Source of the DNA: Moritella sp. 24
GTDB lineage: Bacteria; Pseudomonadota; Gammaproteobacteria; Enterobacterales; Moritellaceae
DNA length: 64,000 nt
Assembly (NCBI RefSeq): GCF_018219155.1
Contig: NZ_CP056123.1
Span: 4,411,505 to 4,475,504 of the forward strand
Reading direction: 5' to 3'
Under the pieces are notes generated by a model. The model saw only the letters and a program-made list of their open reading frames with translations, was not told the DNA's origin and did no database searches. Position numbers and translations under genes: made by a program. Shown one piece after another: positions 38,734 to 48,642 of the stretch. The first letter of the stretch is position 1. Each line of letters begins with the position of its first letter.

Positions 38734-39852
38734 TTAATTCAATGTTTCTTCTAATGCACGCAAGCATAACGCGACATTTTCAGTACGGGCCGCATAACCC
38801 ATTAAACCAATACGCCATGCTTTACCTGCAAATGCACCCAGACCTGCACCAATCTCAAGATTGTAATGTTGCAATAATTGATTACGTACAGCAGCATCAT
38901 CGACACCATCAGGAATAACAATCGTATTCAACTGTGGTAAACGACAAGCCTCATCAACAATAAACTCGATACCTAGCTTTTCTAAACCTGCACGTAACGC
39001 TAAATGCTGCTGAGCATGACGTTCCCATGCGTTCTCTAGGCCTTCAGTTTGTAATTGCACTAATGATTCATGTAATGCATATAACGTATTAACAGGAGCT
39101 GTATGATGATAACTACGTTTACCTTCACCAGACCAGTAACCCATTACTAATGTTTGATCTAGAAACCAACTTTGCACAGGTACAGAGCGGTTTTGAATTT
39201 TTTCAACTGCTGCAGCACTAAAGCTCACAGGAGAGATACCAGGAACACAAGACAAACACTTTTGAGTGCCTGAATAAATAGCATCAATACCCCAATCATC
39301 AACATACAGTGGCACACCACCGAGTGAGGTAACGGCATCAACAATTGATAAACAGCCATGCTTTCTTGCTAATGCACATAATGTTTTCGCATCAGAAAGT
39401 GCACCAGTCGATGTTTCGGCATGCACAAAAGCAACAATTTTAGCATCTGGATTAGCCGCTAAAGCTGCTTCCAATTTTTGCGGGTCAACAGGCTTGCCCC
39501 ATTCATCTTCAACCTTGACAAGTTTACCACCAGAGCGTGTTACGTTTTCAGCCATACGACCGCCAAACACACCATTGATACAAACAATTACTTTATCGCC
39601 TGGTTCAATTAGATTCACAAAACACGTTTCCATGCCTGCAGAACCCGGTGCTGAAACAGCCATAGTACAAGGGTTTTTGGTTTGAAATGCATATTGCAGC
39701 AATTCTTTAACTTCATCCATCATTTGCACAAATGTCGGATCGAGATGACCTACAGTTGGACGACTTAATGCTTGTAATACATTAGGATAAACATCTGAAG
39801 GGCCAGGGCCCATCAAAGTACGTTGTGGTGGGTAAAAAGAGGTAATGCTCAT
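38734..39852 (-). CDS. Class V aminotransferase, alanine-glyoxylate / serine-pyruvate type
   Basis: PLP-dependent transaminase related to alanine:glyoxylate and serine:pyruvate aminotransferases. The 372 residues start with RTLMGPGPSDVYP, a family mark. The Schiff-base Lys is in SGTQKCLSC (about residue 195) after the PLP-binding Asp in VDAVTSLGG, and GLGAFAGKAWRIGLMGY lies near the C-terminus. Related enzymes act on ureidoglycine or phosphonate substrates (PucG, PhnW), so substrate cannot be fixed. It stands alone with a shared terminator downstream. Confidence 0.88.
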   Translation of the reverse strand: MSITSFYPPQRTLMGPGPSDVYPNVLQALSRPTVGHLDPTFVQMMDEVKELLQYAFQTKNPCTMAVSAPGSAGMETCFVNLIEPGDKVIVCINGVFGGRMAENVTRSGGKLVKVEDEWGKPVDPQKLEAALAANPDAKIVAFVHAETSTGALSDAKTLCALARKHGCLSIVDAVTSLGGVPLYVDDWGIDAIYSGTQKCLSCVPGISPVSFSAAAVEKIQNRSVPVQSWFLDQTLVMGYWSGEGKRSYHHTAPVNTLYALHESLVQLQTEGLENAWERHAQQHLALRAGLEKLGIEFIVDEACRLPQLNTIVIPDGVDDAAVRNQLLQHYNLEIGAGLGAFAGKAWRIGLMGYAARTENVALCLRALEETLN

Positions 39853-40043
39853 TCACTTTCCTTGTCATATTGTGAGAACAGTCAGCAGAAGCAGTACACT
39901 AAAATGACACTGCTTGCTCTACGTTCTAAACTATCTGTTAAGCTTACTTAAGTATTAAGATAGATTAATTTACCATTGCGTCGTGTTTTTGCAAACAATA
40001 AAGCAAAGTTTTGTTTACAAAAATACTACATAAACATTGGCAA

Positions 40044-40643
40044 TCAGCTTATCGTTGCGACATAATCAGCAATACCATCAAGCAACATCTGCACAGATAT
40101 CATCACTAATAGCATACCCATTAAACGCTCTACTGCCGCTAAACCTTTTTCACCGAGAATACGATTGAAACCTTCATAAAACATAAGAATGAACGCACTC
40201 AAGCCCCACGCAATAATTAACGCTGCTGACCATTCAAACATTTTATCAGGGTCTTGATGTGCTAATAATAACAATGCAGCTAAAATCGATGGGCCCGCTA
40301 ATAACGGAATAGCCATTGGCACAATAAAAGGTTCCTCACCTGCGGCAAGACCGGTTAGTCCACCTTCGGTAGGAAAGATCATTTTAATCGCAATTAAGAA
40401 TAAAATGATACCGCCAGCAATACTCACCGCTTCTTGTTTCAAACTCAAAAAGCCAAGAATTTTTTCGCCTAAAAATAGGAACAGCAACATCACAAACAAT
40501 GCGATCAATAATTCTCGTATCATTACCGCACGTCGACGTTTCTTATCGATGTGTTTTAAAATAGATAAAAATATAGGTAAATTACCTAACGGATCCATGA
40601 TCAAAAATAACATCACCGCTGCCGAGATTATTTCCATTTGCAT
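40044..40643 (-). CDS. MarC/YhgN family integral membrane protein
   Basis: Six-helix inner-membrane protein of the MarC family (UPF0056), function unknown despite the name. The 199 residues begin with MEIISAAVMLFLIMDPLGN (after a two-codon extension), where DPLGNLPIF is the family's most conserved motif. LAGPSILAALLLL in the middle is the matching second-half motif. YhgN is the closest E. coli type. It is monocistronic. Confidence 0.88.
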   Translation of the reverse strand: MQMEIISAAVMLFLIMDPLGNLPIFLSILKHIDKKRRRAVMIRELLIALFVMLLFLFLGEKILGFLSLKQEAVSIAGGIILFLIAIKMIFPTEGGLTGLAAGEEPFIVPMAIPLLAGPSILAALLLLAHQDPDKMFEWSAALIIAWGLSAFILMFYEGFNRILGEKGLAAVERLMGMLLVMISVQMLLDGIADYVATIS

Positions 40644-40858
40644 TAACTTAAACTCCCTAGAACATACAATTAGCCGACTGTAATTGCTGAGCTCAATATA
40701 CCAGAGAGATGACAGATATAAAGGCTTTAATAACAGTTAATAAAACCTGACTATAGTAACTTTAAAGGAATAAAAAATTAAATAAACGAAGATAATGAGA
40801 ATTCACTGCCGCTCATGATCGCGACAGTAAACAAAGCATGATTTAAAATAGAATAATA

Positions 40859-41443
40859 CTAGCTGAGTGCTTTCGCGAGTAAAGCCTGTTGGTCTTCAGT
40901 AAACGGTAATTTCAATGCTGCTTCATGCCCTTTTTCTGACATTTTAGCCCATGTTTTTTGAACAATAACAATCAACTTTTCTTCCGTATGCTTTTCTGAA
41001 AACGCAGTGAAGTAATACTTTAAGAACACTAAACAAATCACATCTTCGAGTGCTTGAACTTGTGGATCACGCTTTAACTTCTCTTTACGTAACATACGAC
41101 CAATTGCTTGAATTTCCTCTTGGTCACAGCCAACTTTACCTGCAATCGCCATTGCTTCTTCTGCGTGTAAACGACCTAACGACTGACGCCATTTGTTATA
41201 ACCTTCACGCCCTAATGGATGATCGCTACGTGGAATACTCCAACGCTTAATATGTTGAGCACGCGAAGCGATTTGCAATGCCGTTGATGCTTCAGGCATA
41301 AACTCAGCTAAACATTCACTCATGCGAAGACCATATAGCCACTCTTTTGGCTGGGCAACACCGTCAACCATTTCAGTTACTGGGTCACATTGATTTATTT
41401 CATCAATTAATTGTATTGCTTGCTGTATCCGTTGCTCTGACAT
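40859..41443 (-). CDS. DUF4202 domain-containing protein
   Basis: Cytoplasmic protein of 194 residues matching the DUF4202 pattern: RAQHIKRWSIPRSDHPLGREGY near residues 60-82, with His and Arg set like a metal-dependent HD-type fold, and LEDVICLVFLKYY near 131. No experimental function is known to me. It lies alone between marC and an unknown gene, with an AT-rich 215-base gap downstream. Confidence 0.8.
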   Translation of the reverse strand: MSEQRIQQAIQLIDEINQCDPVTEMVDGVAQPKEWLYGLRMSECLAEFMPEASTALQIASRAQHIKRWSIPRSDHPLGREGYNKWRQSLGRLHAEEAMAIAGKVGCDQEEIQAIGRMLRKEKLKRDPQVQALEDVICLVFLKYYFTAFSEKHTEEKLIVIVQKTWAKMSEKGHEAALKLPFTEDQQALLAKALS

Positions 41444-41538
41444 GACATCCTCATTTTCAATAGGGTTACTTCGGCCTATATTAGCAAAGCATGTGGAAAG
41501 TTACTCATAAACAAGGATAAATAAACAATAAAGAAAGT

Positions 41539-42246
41539 TTATTCTTGGTGATCTATCTGTGATGGTCGCTGTGGTTCTATATTTTCACCATAAAAATAGC
41601 CCACTACAGCACCTGCTAATTTAGATTTTGCAGACACAGTATTGGTATTAACATCATCTTCAAACGAATAAGCGAACAGATCATCAAGCGCAACAACGTT
41701 AGAATGCGCGCTCTCACCTTTTAAGATTGTATTCGAATGAGGTAATTGTGATGCCAAGGCTTTGACTTCATCTAATTGCTTTAACCGCAATAAATCCGCA
41801 AGTGCCGTTTTAATAATGTGATTGATTTCGGCAAGTTGCTGACGATCGCGAGTACTAAGCATCGACTTAGCTAAGATAGCTTGCCGTATCAAAAGAACCT
41901 CGGCAATAATAATTTCTGGAGGTTCCGTCATATCAACCGACAGTGTCACTTCAGTCTGCTTATCAAAGATCCCTGCACTTTCAGCGACAACATGCTCGAT
42001 TACTTCAGTATCATCATTTTCTGAAAGTGAGTCATTAGTCTGCTTTTTCTTGCTTTCAGAGCCATGTTTTTTTGAAGTGAAATTAAAAAGATCTTTGTCC
42101 GCAGTACTATCCTCAGCTGAAGATGAGGCATTGTCAGGCGTAACAGCAGGGGTTATTTCTCGCTTTTCTGCATCACGTTCAACCGCTGCAGTTGTCGGAT
42201 TTAGCGCATTAGGTATGCCCGTTGGTGTGGGAATAACGAGTACCAT
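41539..42246 (-). CDS. Uncharacterised acidic protein
   Basis: 235-residue product I do not recognise. It starts with a Pro/Thr-rich segment (MVLVIPTPTGIPNALNP), then a low-complexity acidic and Lys-rich stretch (about 40-85, including KKHGSESKKKQ), then helical segments (about 110-165) with leucine-rich repeats of polar character. No signal peptide or membrane segment. A soluble cytoplasmic protein with a disordered first third is the most that can be said. It lies upstream of the DUF4202 gene on the same strand with a 95-base gap, and next to bioH. Confidence 0.65.
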   Translation of the reverse strand: MVLVIPTPTGIPNALNPTTAAVERDAEKREITPAVTPDNASSSAEDSTADKDLFNFTSKKHGSESKKKQTNDSLSENDDTEVIEHVVAESAGIFDKQTEVTLSVDMTEPPEIIIAEVLLIRQAILAKSMLSTRDRQQLAEINHIIKTALADLLRLKQLDEVKALASQLPHSNTILKGESAHSNVVALDDLFAYSFEDDVNTNTVSAKSKLAGAVVGYFYGENIEPQRPSQIDHQE

Positions 42247-42389
42247 TACTGATTCCCCATGCTAAGGAAGAGCACACAATACAAATGACCAATACCAACT
42301 TTTGCTTGTGTGAACATATCAGGTTCATCCATGTCATGAATTACGGCTCATCAATAACCCCATTATAAAATGGGTTCGCTCACCTGAGT

Positions 42390-43226
42390 TTATAACGAAT
42401 TATTAATAAAATCCTGCAATTTATTAACAAAAGCATCTGGTTCAGAGATAAAAGGCGCATGCGAAGACGCTTGAAAGATAATACAGGGAGAGCGTGGTAA
42501 ATAGTCATTAATCCAATTCACCGCCGTTTGTGGAACAAGTGCATCTAAGCGACCGTAGCAACGATAAAAAGGCATAGTGAGGAGTGGTAACTGTGAACGT
42601 AAATCAACAGTTTCTAATAACTTTAAGCCATTACTTAACGCTTCAGCATGTGGTTGAGGACGTGCAGCTAACAACGATTTTAACTGTTTAATATCTTGTT
42701 TAGCAGTCTCACTTCCCATCCCTTGAATCGCTAAAAATCGATTAATCGTTTGTGGTAAATTCTGTTGTAATTGTTGCTGAAATTGCGCTAACACCTTCCC
42801 TGCAATACCAGCCCAAGCAGGTAAATCATCCATTGTTTCCGCGGCCATAAACTTAGGTGAACTCGCCACTGTCACTAACGCTGAAACTCGTTGAGGGTGC
42901 TGCAATGCAAAATGGGTCGCACAAAGTCCACCTAGGGACCAACCAAGCCAAATTGCATTCTGAGGAACAACCTTATCTAACGCATCACTAATATCAGCCA
43001 ATGATTGGCTAGCAAGATAACTCTCATGACTAAAACCAAAACCTGGCAGGTCAATTAAATGTAAGCGATAGTGTTCTGATAGCAACGGTACGATAGATTG
43101 CCAACAGGCACTATTAAGTCCCCAACCATGTAACAGCACAAGATCAGGACCGTGGCCGACAATATCGACATGTAACTTTGCGCTACTGCTTACATTTTTA
43201 ATCTCTGTGGCGACGACTTCTGACAT
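42390..43226 (-). CDS. bioH: Pimeloyl-ACP methyl ester carboxylesterase BioH
   Basis: Alpha/beta hydrolase that removes the methyl ester of pimeloyl-ACP in biotin synthesis. The 278 residues contain the oxyanion segment LLHGWGLNSACW near 33, nucleophile elbow GWSLGGL near 97, the acid in GRLDALVP near 227 and His in SSHAPF near 255. It is divergent from the comF-like gene, the classical bioH-gntX-nfuA neighbourhood of gammaproteobacteria. Confidence 0.93.
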   Translation of the reverse strand: MSEVVATEIKNVSSSAKLHVDIVGHGPDLVLLHGWGLNSACWQSIVPLLSEHYRLHLIDLPGFGFSHESYLASQSLADISDALDKVVPQNAIWLGWSLGGLCATHFALQHPQRVSALVTVASSPKFMAAETMDDLPAWAGIAGKVLAQFQQQLQQNLPQTINRFLAIQGMGSETAKQDIKQLKSLLAARPQPHAEALSNGLKLLETVDLRSQLPLLTMPFYRCYGRLDALVPQTAVNWINDYLPRSPCIIFQASSHAPFISEPDAFVNKLQDFINNSL

Positions 43227-43309
43227 ATTACCCTACACTTGACGAATTATTTAGCCATGAGGATATACTAATCAAACGAGTAGATATAGCCGAGATACGC
43301 AAACTCAGC

Positions 43310-44008
43310 ATGAAATTATTACAGCCTCGTTGTTACTTATGCGATATGCCAATTGATAATCTACAGCCTTTTCTATGTCTATTATGCCAACAAGAATTAC
43401 CTTATTTATCGATGAGTAGTTGTTCTAGATGCGGACTCCCCAAAAACAAAACGATACAAAAACAATGTCCTGAATGTATAAAACAAAAACCGCCTTGGCA
43501 GAAATTAATCGCCTGCATGACCTACACCCTAGAATGCCAATATCTAATTAAGCAGTTTAAGTTTGCTCAACAGCCACAATTACATCACCTTTTTTCACAA
43601 TTATTAAGCCGTACAATTGCAGGTAGAATTATTCAGCATAATTACAGCCTACCAGAAGCAATTATTTATATTCCACTTCATAAAAAGCGTCAATCAAAAC
43701 GCGGCTATAACCAAGCTCAATTATTAGCAAATGGCATCTCGAAACAATTACAAATACCACTTATAACAGATAAACATTTTACCAGAGTTAAGCACACCCA
43801 AGCGCAAGCTCAGCAAACAGAGTTAGGACGTAAAACAAACATAAACAATGCATTTCAAGTCTCAGGACCTTTTACCGTTAAACATATTGCACTAGTTGAT
43901 GATGTCGTTACCACAGGTGAAACAATACGAGAAGCCTGCTTAACATTATCTGCAGCAGGGATAGAACACATTGATATATGGTGTATAGCTAGAACATTAG
44001 CGGATTAG
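43310..44008 (+). CDS. ComF/GntX family phosphoribosyltransferase-like protein
   Basis: ComF family protein (GntX/YhgH in E. coli), linked to DNA uptake and use in competent bacteria. The 232 residues have a zinc-type N-terminus with three Cys pairs (CYLC, CLLC, CSRC and CPEC within residues 8-60) and a type I PRTase domain ending in the PRPP loop ALVDDVVTTGET near residue 197. Family position between bioH and nfuA is conserved. Confidence 0.92.
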   Translation: MKLLQPRCYLCDMPIDNLQPFLCLLCQQELPYLSMSSCSRCGLPKNKTIQKQCPECIKQKPPWQKLIACMTYTLECQYLIKQFKFAQQPQLHHLFSQLLSRTIAGRIIQHNYSLPEAIIYIPLHKKRQSKRGYNQAQLLANGISKQLQIPLITDKHFTRVKHTQAQAQQTELGRKTNINNAFQVSGPFTVKHIALVDDVVTTGETIREACLTLSAAGIEHIDIWCIARTLAD

Positions 44009-44079
44009 TGGTTTCTAATGACAAATAGCGTTACAATTAAAGACATAGTAAATTAGTCAGGTATGACAAAGAGGACATC

Positions 44080-44658
44080 ATGATAACAATTACTGAAGCG
44101 GCACAAACTCACTTTGTAAAATTACTTAGCAACCAAAAAGACGGCACTAATATTCGTGTATTCGTCGTTAATCCAGGCACAGCAAATGCAGAGTGTGGCG
44201 TATCATATTGTCCACCTGAAGCAATTGAAAGCACTGACATTGTATTACCATTCAGTGGTTTTGATGCATTAATTGATGACATGAGCAAACCATTCCTAAC
44301 AGATGCTTACATCGATTTTGTTACTGATAAAATGGGTTCTCAACTAACACTTAAAGCACCTAACGCAAAAGTACGTGCAGTTGCAGACGATGCGCCTCTA
44401 TCAGAGCGTGTTGACTATGTGATCCAAACAGAAGTTAATCCACAGCTAGCTGGTCACGGTGGTCACGTTGTACTAACTGAAATCACTGACGACGGTATTG
44501 CTATTCTGCAATTCGGCGGTGGTTGTAATGGTTGTAGCCAAGTAGACTTTACGTTGAAAGAAGGTATTGAAAAGCAGCTACTAGAATTGTTCCCTGAAGA
44601 ACTAACTGCTGTAAAAGATGCAACAGAACACCAAGCTGGTGAGCACTCTTACTACTAA
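44080..44658 (+). CDS. nfuA: Fe-S biogenesis protein NfuA
   Basis: Iron-sulfur carrier with a degenerate A-type scaffold domain (about 1-95) and a C-terminal Nfu domain carrying the cluster-binding CNGC motif in [11 protein letters not shown] near residue 150. The 192 residues match the family (191 in E. coli). The SD region (AAGAGGACATC) precedes the ATG. It follows the comF-like gene by 71 bases. Confidence 0.97.
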   Translation: MITITEAAQTHFVKLLSNQKDGTNIRVFVVNPGTANAECGVSYCPPEAIESTDIVLPFSGFDALIDDMSKPFLTDAYIDFVTDKMGSQLTLKAPNAKVRAVADDAPLSERVDYVIQTEVNPQLAGHGGHVVLTEITDDGIAILQFGGGCNGCSQVDFTLKEGIEKQLLELFPEELTAVKDATEHQAGEHSYY

Positions 44659-44726
44659 GCATCATTAGCTAAGTGGTGGCACTATGATTTGAATAAACCG
44701 ACAATTAATCGGTATAAATCAGACAT

Positions 44727-44760
44727 AAAAAAAGTGACGGCTTACGCTGTCACTTTTTTA
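44727..44760. terminator. Bidirectional terminator between nfuA and gpsA
   Basis: AAAAAAAGTGACGGC, a four-base loop and GCTGTCACTTTTTTT form a 15-bp stem with one wobble. T runs on both strands let it end nfuA (plus) and gpsA (minus). Confidence 0.88.
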
Positions 44761-44787
44761 TAGACAAAACTTATCTACAAAGAATCG

Positions 44788-45795
44788 TTATTCGCCTTTC
44801 TTATCTCGAGCTAACAAGTCTAACGCTGCTTCTTTAGCAGATTTATTCTCATATAACACTTGATAGATCTGTTCGGTAATTGGCATTTCCACACCAAGAC
44901 GCTCAGATAACAAATAAACTTCTTTGGTATTGCGATAACCTTCAACAACCTGACCAATCTCAACTTGAGCCTCATCAACGCCTTTGCCTGCACCCAGTGC
45001 AAGACCAAAACGACGATTTCGACTTTGATTATCAGTACAAGTTAGTACTAAATCCCCCAAGCAAGACATACCCATAAAGGTATTTTTATCAGCACCGAGT
45101 GCTTCACCCAAACGGCATAACTCTGTTAAACCACGGGTGATTAAAGCAGTACGAGCGTTAGCACCAAAACCCAGACCATCAGATAAGCCAGCACCAATAG
45201 CAATCACGTTTTTCACCGCGCCGCCAAGTTGCACACCAATAAAGTCATTGTTGGTATAAGTTCGTAAGCTGCGGCCACAATGCAACAAGTGTGAAATATC
45301 ATCCGCAAACAAAGGGTCTGTTGATGAAACACTAATAGCAGTTGGTAAACCAGCCGCTAATTCTTTCGCAAATGTCGGTCCAGAAAGCACCGCCAATGGA
45401 TAGTGCGTACCAAGAATATCAGTTGCTACATCTTGCAACAAACGTCCAGTCTCAGCTTCTAAGCCTTTAGTCGCCCAAGAAATACGTGAGTCTTCACGTA
45501 AAAATGGTTTAATTTGACTCAGTACATCACCAAAAACATGACTAGGTACAACAATCAAAATATCACGACTTGCGGCAATCGCTTTCTCTAAGTCAGCTTC
45601 CAATACCAAAGCATCAGGAAAGGCAATGCCAGGTAGGTACGCTTCATTACTGCGTGTCTTAGCAAGTTCGGCAACATGCTGTGGGTTATGTCCCCACAAC
45701 ACAGTTTTATTACCATTACGTGCTAAAGACATCGCCAATGATGTTCCATAAGAACCAGCACCGAGTACTGTTATCAAGGCTGCGTCAGTCATCAC
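44788..45795 (-). CDS. gpsA: Glycerol-3-phosphate dehydrogenase [NAD(P)+]
   Basis: Reduces dihydroxyacetone phosphate to sn-glycerol-3-phosphate for phospholipid synthesis. The 335 residues open with the Rossmann motif [12 protein letters not shown] near residue 9. They continue with [17 protein letters not shown] near 140 and the catalytic Lys in [13 protein letters not shown] near 195. The gene starts directly after the secB stop, with no spacing, so it is co-transcribed with secB as in many gammaproteobacteria. Confidence 0.97.
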   Translation of the reverse strand: MMTDAALITVLGAGSYGTSLAMSLARNGNKTVLWGHNPQHVAELAKTRSNEAYLPGIAFPDALVLEADLEKAIAASRDILIVVPSHVFGDVLSQIKPFLREDSRISWATKGLEAETGRLLQDVATDILGTHYPLAVLSGPTFAKELAAGLPTAISVSSTDPLFADDISHLLHCGRSLRTYTNNDFIGVQLGGAVKNVIAIGAGLSDGLGFGANARTALITRGLTELCRLGEALGADKNTFMGMSCLGDLVLTCTDNQSRNRRFGLALGAGKGVDEAQVEIGQVVEGYRNTKEVYLLSERLGVEMPITEQIYQVLYENKSAKEAALDLLARDKKGE

Positions 45796-46269
45796 TTAAG
45801 AATCCAGTTTTTGCTCTGCAGGAACTTCAGCAGCTTGTTGTGCTTGTTGAACGTAAGATGCGAATAGTGCATCGAAGTTAACTGGCGCAAGGTTTAACTG
45901 TGGGAAAGAACCACGGCTAACTAAGCTAGCAATTGTTTCACGTGCATATGGGAATAGGATGTTTGGACAGAAAGCACCTAAACAATGTGCTAATTGGCCT
46001 TCGCTCAATTCACCAACAGTAAAGATACCTGCTTGTTGTACTTCACATAAGAAAGCAACTGTTTCGCCATCTTTAGCAGTAACAGTAAGTGATAGCACAA
46101 CTTCAAATACACCTTCACCTAGTTTTGAGCTACGTGTATCTAAATCTAATTTAACTTCAGGTTTCCATTCTTGTTGAAAGATCGCTGGAGAATTCGGACA
46201 TTCAAAAGATACATCTTTGATGTAAACACGTTGGATATTAAATTCTTGTTGATTTGCTGATTCTGACAT
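45796..46269 (-). CDS. secB: Protein-export chaperone SecB
   Basis: Tetrameric cytosolic chaperone that delivers unfolded precursors to SecA. The 157 residues contain the conserved [14 protein letters not shown] near residue 15 and the end of the core [19 protein letters not shown] near 107. The tail is Ala/Gln-rich. It abuts gpsA. The glutaredoxin gene (grxC) found between yibN and secB in E. coli is absent here. Confidence 0.97.
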   Translation of the reverse strand: MSESANQQEFNIQRVYIKDVSFECPNSPAIFQQEWKPEVKLDLDTRSSKLGEGVFEVVLSLTVTAKDGETVAFLCEVQQAGIFTVGELSEGQLAHCLGAFCPNILFPYARETIASLVSRGSFPQLNLAPVNFDALFASYVQQAQQAAEVPAEQKLDS

Positions 46270-46338
46270 AAGTAAATTCCAATATTTTATAGATTCAAAC
46301 TGATTAATTAATTATTTGGTTATCTGTCTGGTTAACTA

Positions 46339-46767
46339 TTATTTTTTAACAGTCGGTAAGTTCGCTTCTTGCCAACTTGCCATACCACCAGATAAATTAT
46401 AAACAGCAGTAAAGTCCATTTTCGCTAAACGATTCGCCGCGCGACCTGAACTCATTCCTGTATCACACATAACGATGATTGGGGTGTTTTTGTATTTTTC
46501 AATCATTGACAGCTTATTTGCTTCAATATCAGCAGTTGGAACGTTAATTGCGTTCAAAATATGTGACTTACGATAATGTTCCGCAGCACGTACATCAACA
46601 ATAACAGCATTTTCTTTATTCATTAAAGTTGTCGCTTCATGATTATTTACCGACTTAACTTTAGACATGGCACTTGAGCCAAATGAATAAATAAGGAAGC
46701 CAGCAATAGCGACCCAAGCGAGAGATAAGGCTGGATTATTTGAAGCAAATTCAATATATTCTTGCAT
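46339..46767 (-). CDS. yibN: Membrane-anchored rhodanese-like protein YibN
   Basis: Single-domain sulfurtransferase-like protein, 142 residues. One N-terminal membrane helix (about 12-30, ALSLAWVAIAGFLIYSF) is followed by a rhodanese domain (about 42-138) with active-site Cys in IVMCDTGMSSGR near residue 100. The position upstream of secB-gpsA matches E. coli yibN. The physiological substrate is unknown. Confidence 0.9.
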   Translation of the reverse strand: MQEYIEFASNNPALSLAWVAIAGFLIYSFGSSAMSKVKSVNNHEATTLMNKENAVIVDVRAAEHYRKSHILNAINVPTADIEANKLSMIEKYKNTPIIVMCDTGMSSGRAANRLAKMDFTAVYNLSGGMASWQEANLPTVKK

Positions 46768-47080
46768 GTGATTATGACTCTAAAGTTTAATAATAAAGGA
46801 TTATTCTCAACGGAGTATACATGTGACAAGGAATAAAAGCAGCTCAATATATAAATTCCTCACACGCGTTTTGAATAATTTAAGTATAAAAAAAATCACA
46901 CGATTTCTATAATGAAGCTAACATCTCGTAACATGAAACAGTTGGAAATGTAGTTATATTACCGATATTAATCATTAAATATCTTCAATATTCTACCTGG
47001 ATCATAAATAAGAGCCAATTTAGCCCCGGAAAGTGTAGTAATATTCCTATATTTAAATTTAATAACCGAGAGGTAAACTC
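46768..47080. other. Divergent intergenic region yibN-gpmI
   Basis: 313 AT-rich bases between divergent genes. A perfect TATAAT on the plus strand at 46908-46913 could be the gpmI -10, but its -35 is poor and the leader would be about 160 bases long. No hairpin terminator or open frame was seen. Confidence 0.5.
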
Positions 47081-48613
47081 ATGTCTAAGGCTAAGAAAAC
47101 AATTGCACTTATCATCATGGATGGCTGGGGCCACCGTCTTGATCAAAAAAATAATGCAATTGCCAACGCAAAAACTCCTATTTTAGATAAACTTTGGCAA
47201 GATTGCCCAAGCATGCTGATTTCAAGTTCAGGCTTAGATGTGGGGCTACCAGATGGCCAAATGGGTAACTCTGAAGTTGGTCATGTAAATATTGGTGCTG
47301 GTCGTATTGTTTATCAAGATTTAACCAAAATCGATAAAGCGATCAAAGATGGCGAGTTCTATCACAACCCAGTACTTGTTAAAGCAGTTGATACTGCTGT
47401 TGCAAATGATAAAGCAGTACATATCCTTGGTTTAGCGTCTCCAGGTGGCGTACATAGTCACGATGATCAAATCGTAGCAATGATCGAAATGGCAGCAAAA
47501 CAAGGTGCAACGAAGATTTATCTTCACGCATTCCTAGATGGTCGTGATACACCACCACGCAGTGCACAAGGCACATTAGAAAAATTTGATGCTAAATTTG
47601 CAGAAGTTGGCGTCGGTAAAACAGCAACATTGATCGGCCGTTATTTTGCAATGGATCGTGATAATCGTTGGGATCGTGTAGAAGAAGCGTATAACTTATT
47701 TACCCAAGCTCAAGCTCCACACGCAGCAGAAACTGCTCTTGCAGGCCTTGAAGCTGCTTACGCTCGAGATGAAAACGACGAGTTCGTAAAAGCGACAGTC
47801 ATTGGTGAAGCAGTACCTATTGTTGATGGTGATGCTGTTATCTTCATGAACTTCCGAGCTGACCGTGCACGTGAAATTACACGCGCATTTGTTGATACTG
47901 ACTTTAGTGGTTTTGAACGTGCAGTAACACCAAAACTTTCTGATTTTGTTATGCTAACTGAATATGCAGCAACAATTGATGCAAGTGTTGCATATCCATC
48001 AGACAAATTGGTAAATACATTAGGCTCAATGCTTGAGCAGCAAAATAAAACACAATTACGTATTTCTGAAACTGAAAAATACGCGCACGTAACCTTCTTC
48101 TTTAACGGTGGCATTGAAGATGCGTTTACGGGTGAAGATCGTGAATTAATTCCTTCACCTCAAGTAGCAACATACGACTTACAACCTGAAATGAATTCAG
48201 AAATGCTCACAGACAAATTGGTTGCAGCAATTGAAAGTGGTAAATACGATGCGATCATCTGTAATTACCCTAATGGCGACATGGTTGGCCATACAGGTGT
48301 ATACGATGCAGCAATACAAGCATGTGAAGCTGTAGATAAATCTATCGGTCGCGTTGTTGAAGCCTTAGGTAAAACAGGCGGTGAATGCTTAATCACAGCA
48401 GATCACGGTAATGCTGAAATGATGGTTAACCCTGAGACTGGCGGTATTCACACTGCACATACTAATTTACCTGTACCACTGATCTACTTTGGTCGTGATG
48501 CTGAACCAGCTGAAACAGGCCGTCTATGTGATTTAGCACCAACAATGCTGACTTTACTTGGTGAAGAGATTCCAGCTGAAATGACTGGTAACAACCTAAT
48601 GAATCTGAAATAA
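47081..48613 (+). CDS. gpmI: 2,3-bisphosphoglycerate-independent phosphoglycerate mutase
   Basis: Manganese-dependent glycolytic mutase interconverting 3- and 2-phosphoglycerate. The 510 residues carry the nucleophile Ser in MGNSEVGH near residue 65, metal-binding MDGWG at the start and ADHGNAEMM near 445, and HDDQIVAMI near 126, typical of alkaline-phosphatase-fold mutases. The SD GAGG is seven bases before the ATG. It is followed by envC after 29 bases that include a small TTTCCC/GGGAAA hairpin, the same pair as in E. coli. Confidence 0.98.
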   Translation: MSKAKKTIALIIMDGWGHRLDQKNNAIANAKTPILDKLWQDCPSMLISSSGLDVGLPDGQMGNSEVGHVNIGAGRIVYQDLTKIDKAIKDGEFYHNPVLVKAVDTAVANDKAVHILGLASPGGVHSHDDQIVAMIEMAAKQGATKIYLHAFLDGRDTPPRSAQGTLEKFDAKFAEVGVGKTATLIGRYFAMDRDNRWDRVEEAYNLFTQAQAPHAAETALAGLEAAYARDENDEFVKATVIGEAVPIVDGDAVIFMNFRADRAREITRAFVDTDFSGFERAVTPKLSDFVMLTEYAATIDASVAYPSDKLVNTLGSMLEQQNKTQLRISETEKYAHVTFFFNGGIEDAFTGEDRELIPSPQVATYDLQPEMNSEMLTDKLVAAIESGKYDAIICNYPNGDMVGHTGVYDAAIQACEAVDKSIGRVVEALGKTGGECLITADHGNAEMMVNPETGGIHTAHTNLPVPLIYFGRDAEPAETGRLCDLAPTMLTLLGEEIPAEMTGNNLMNLK

Positions 48614-48642
48614 TCGTTTCCCTACGGGGAAAGGATTACGTT

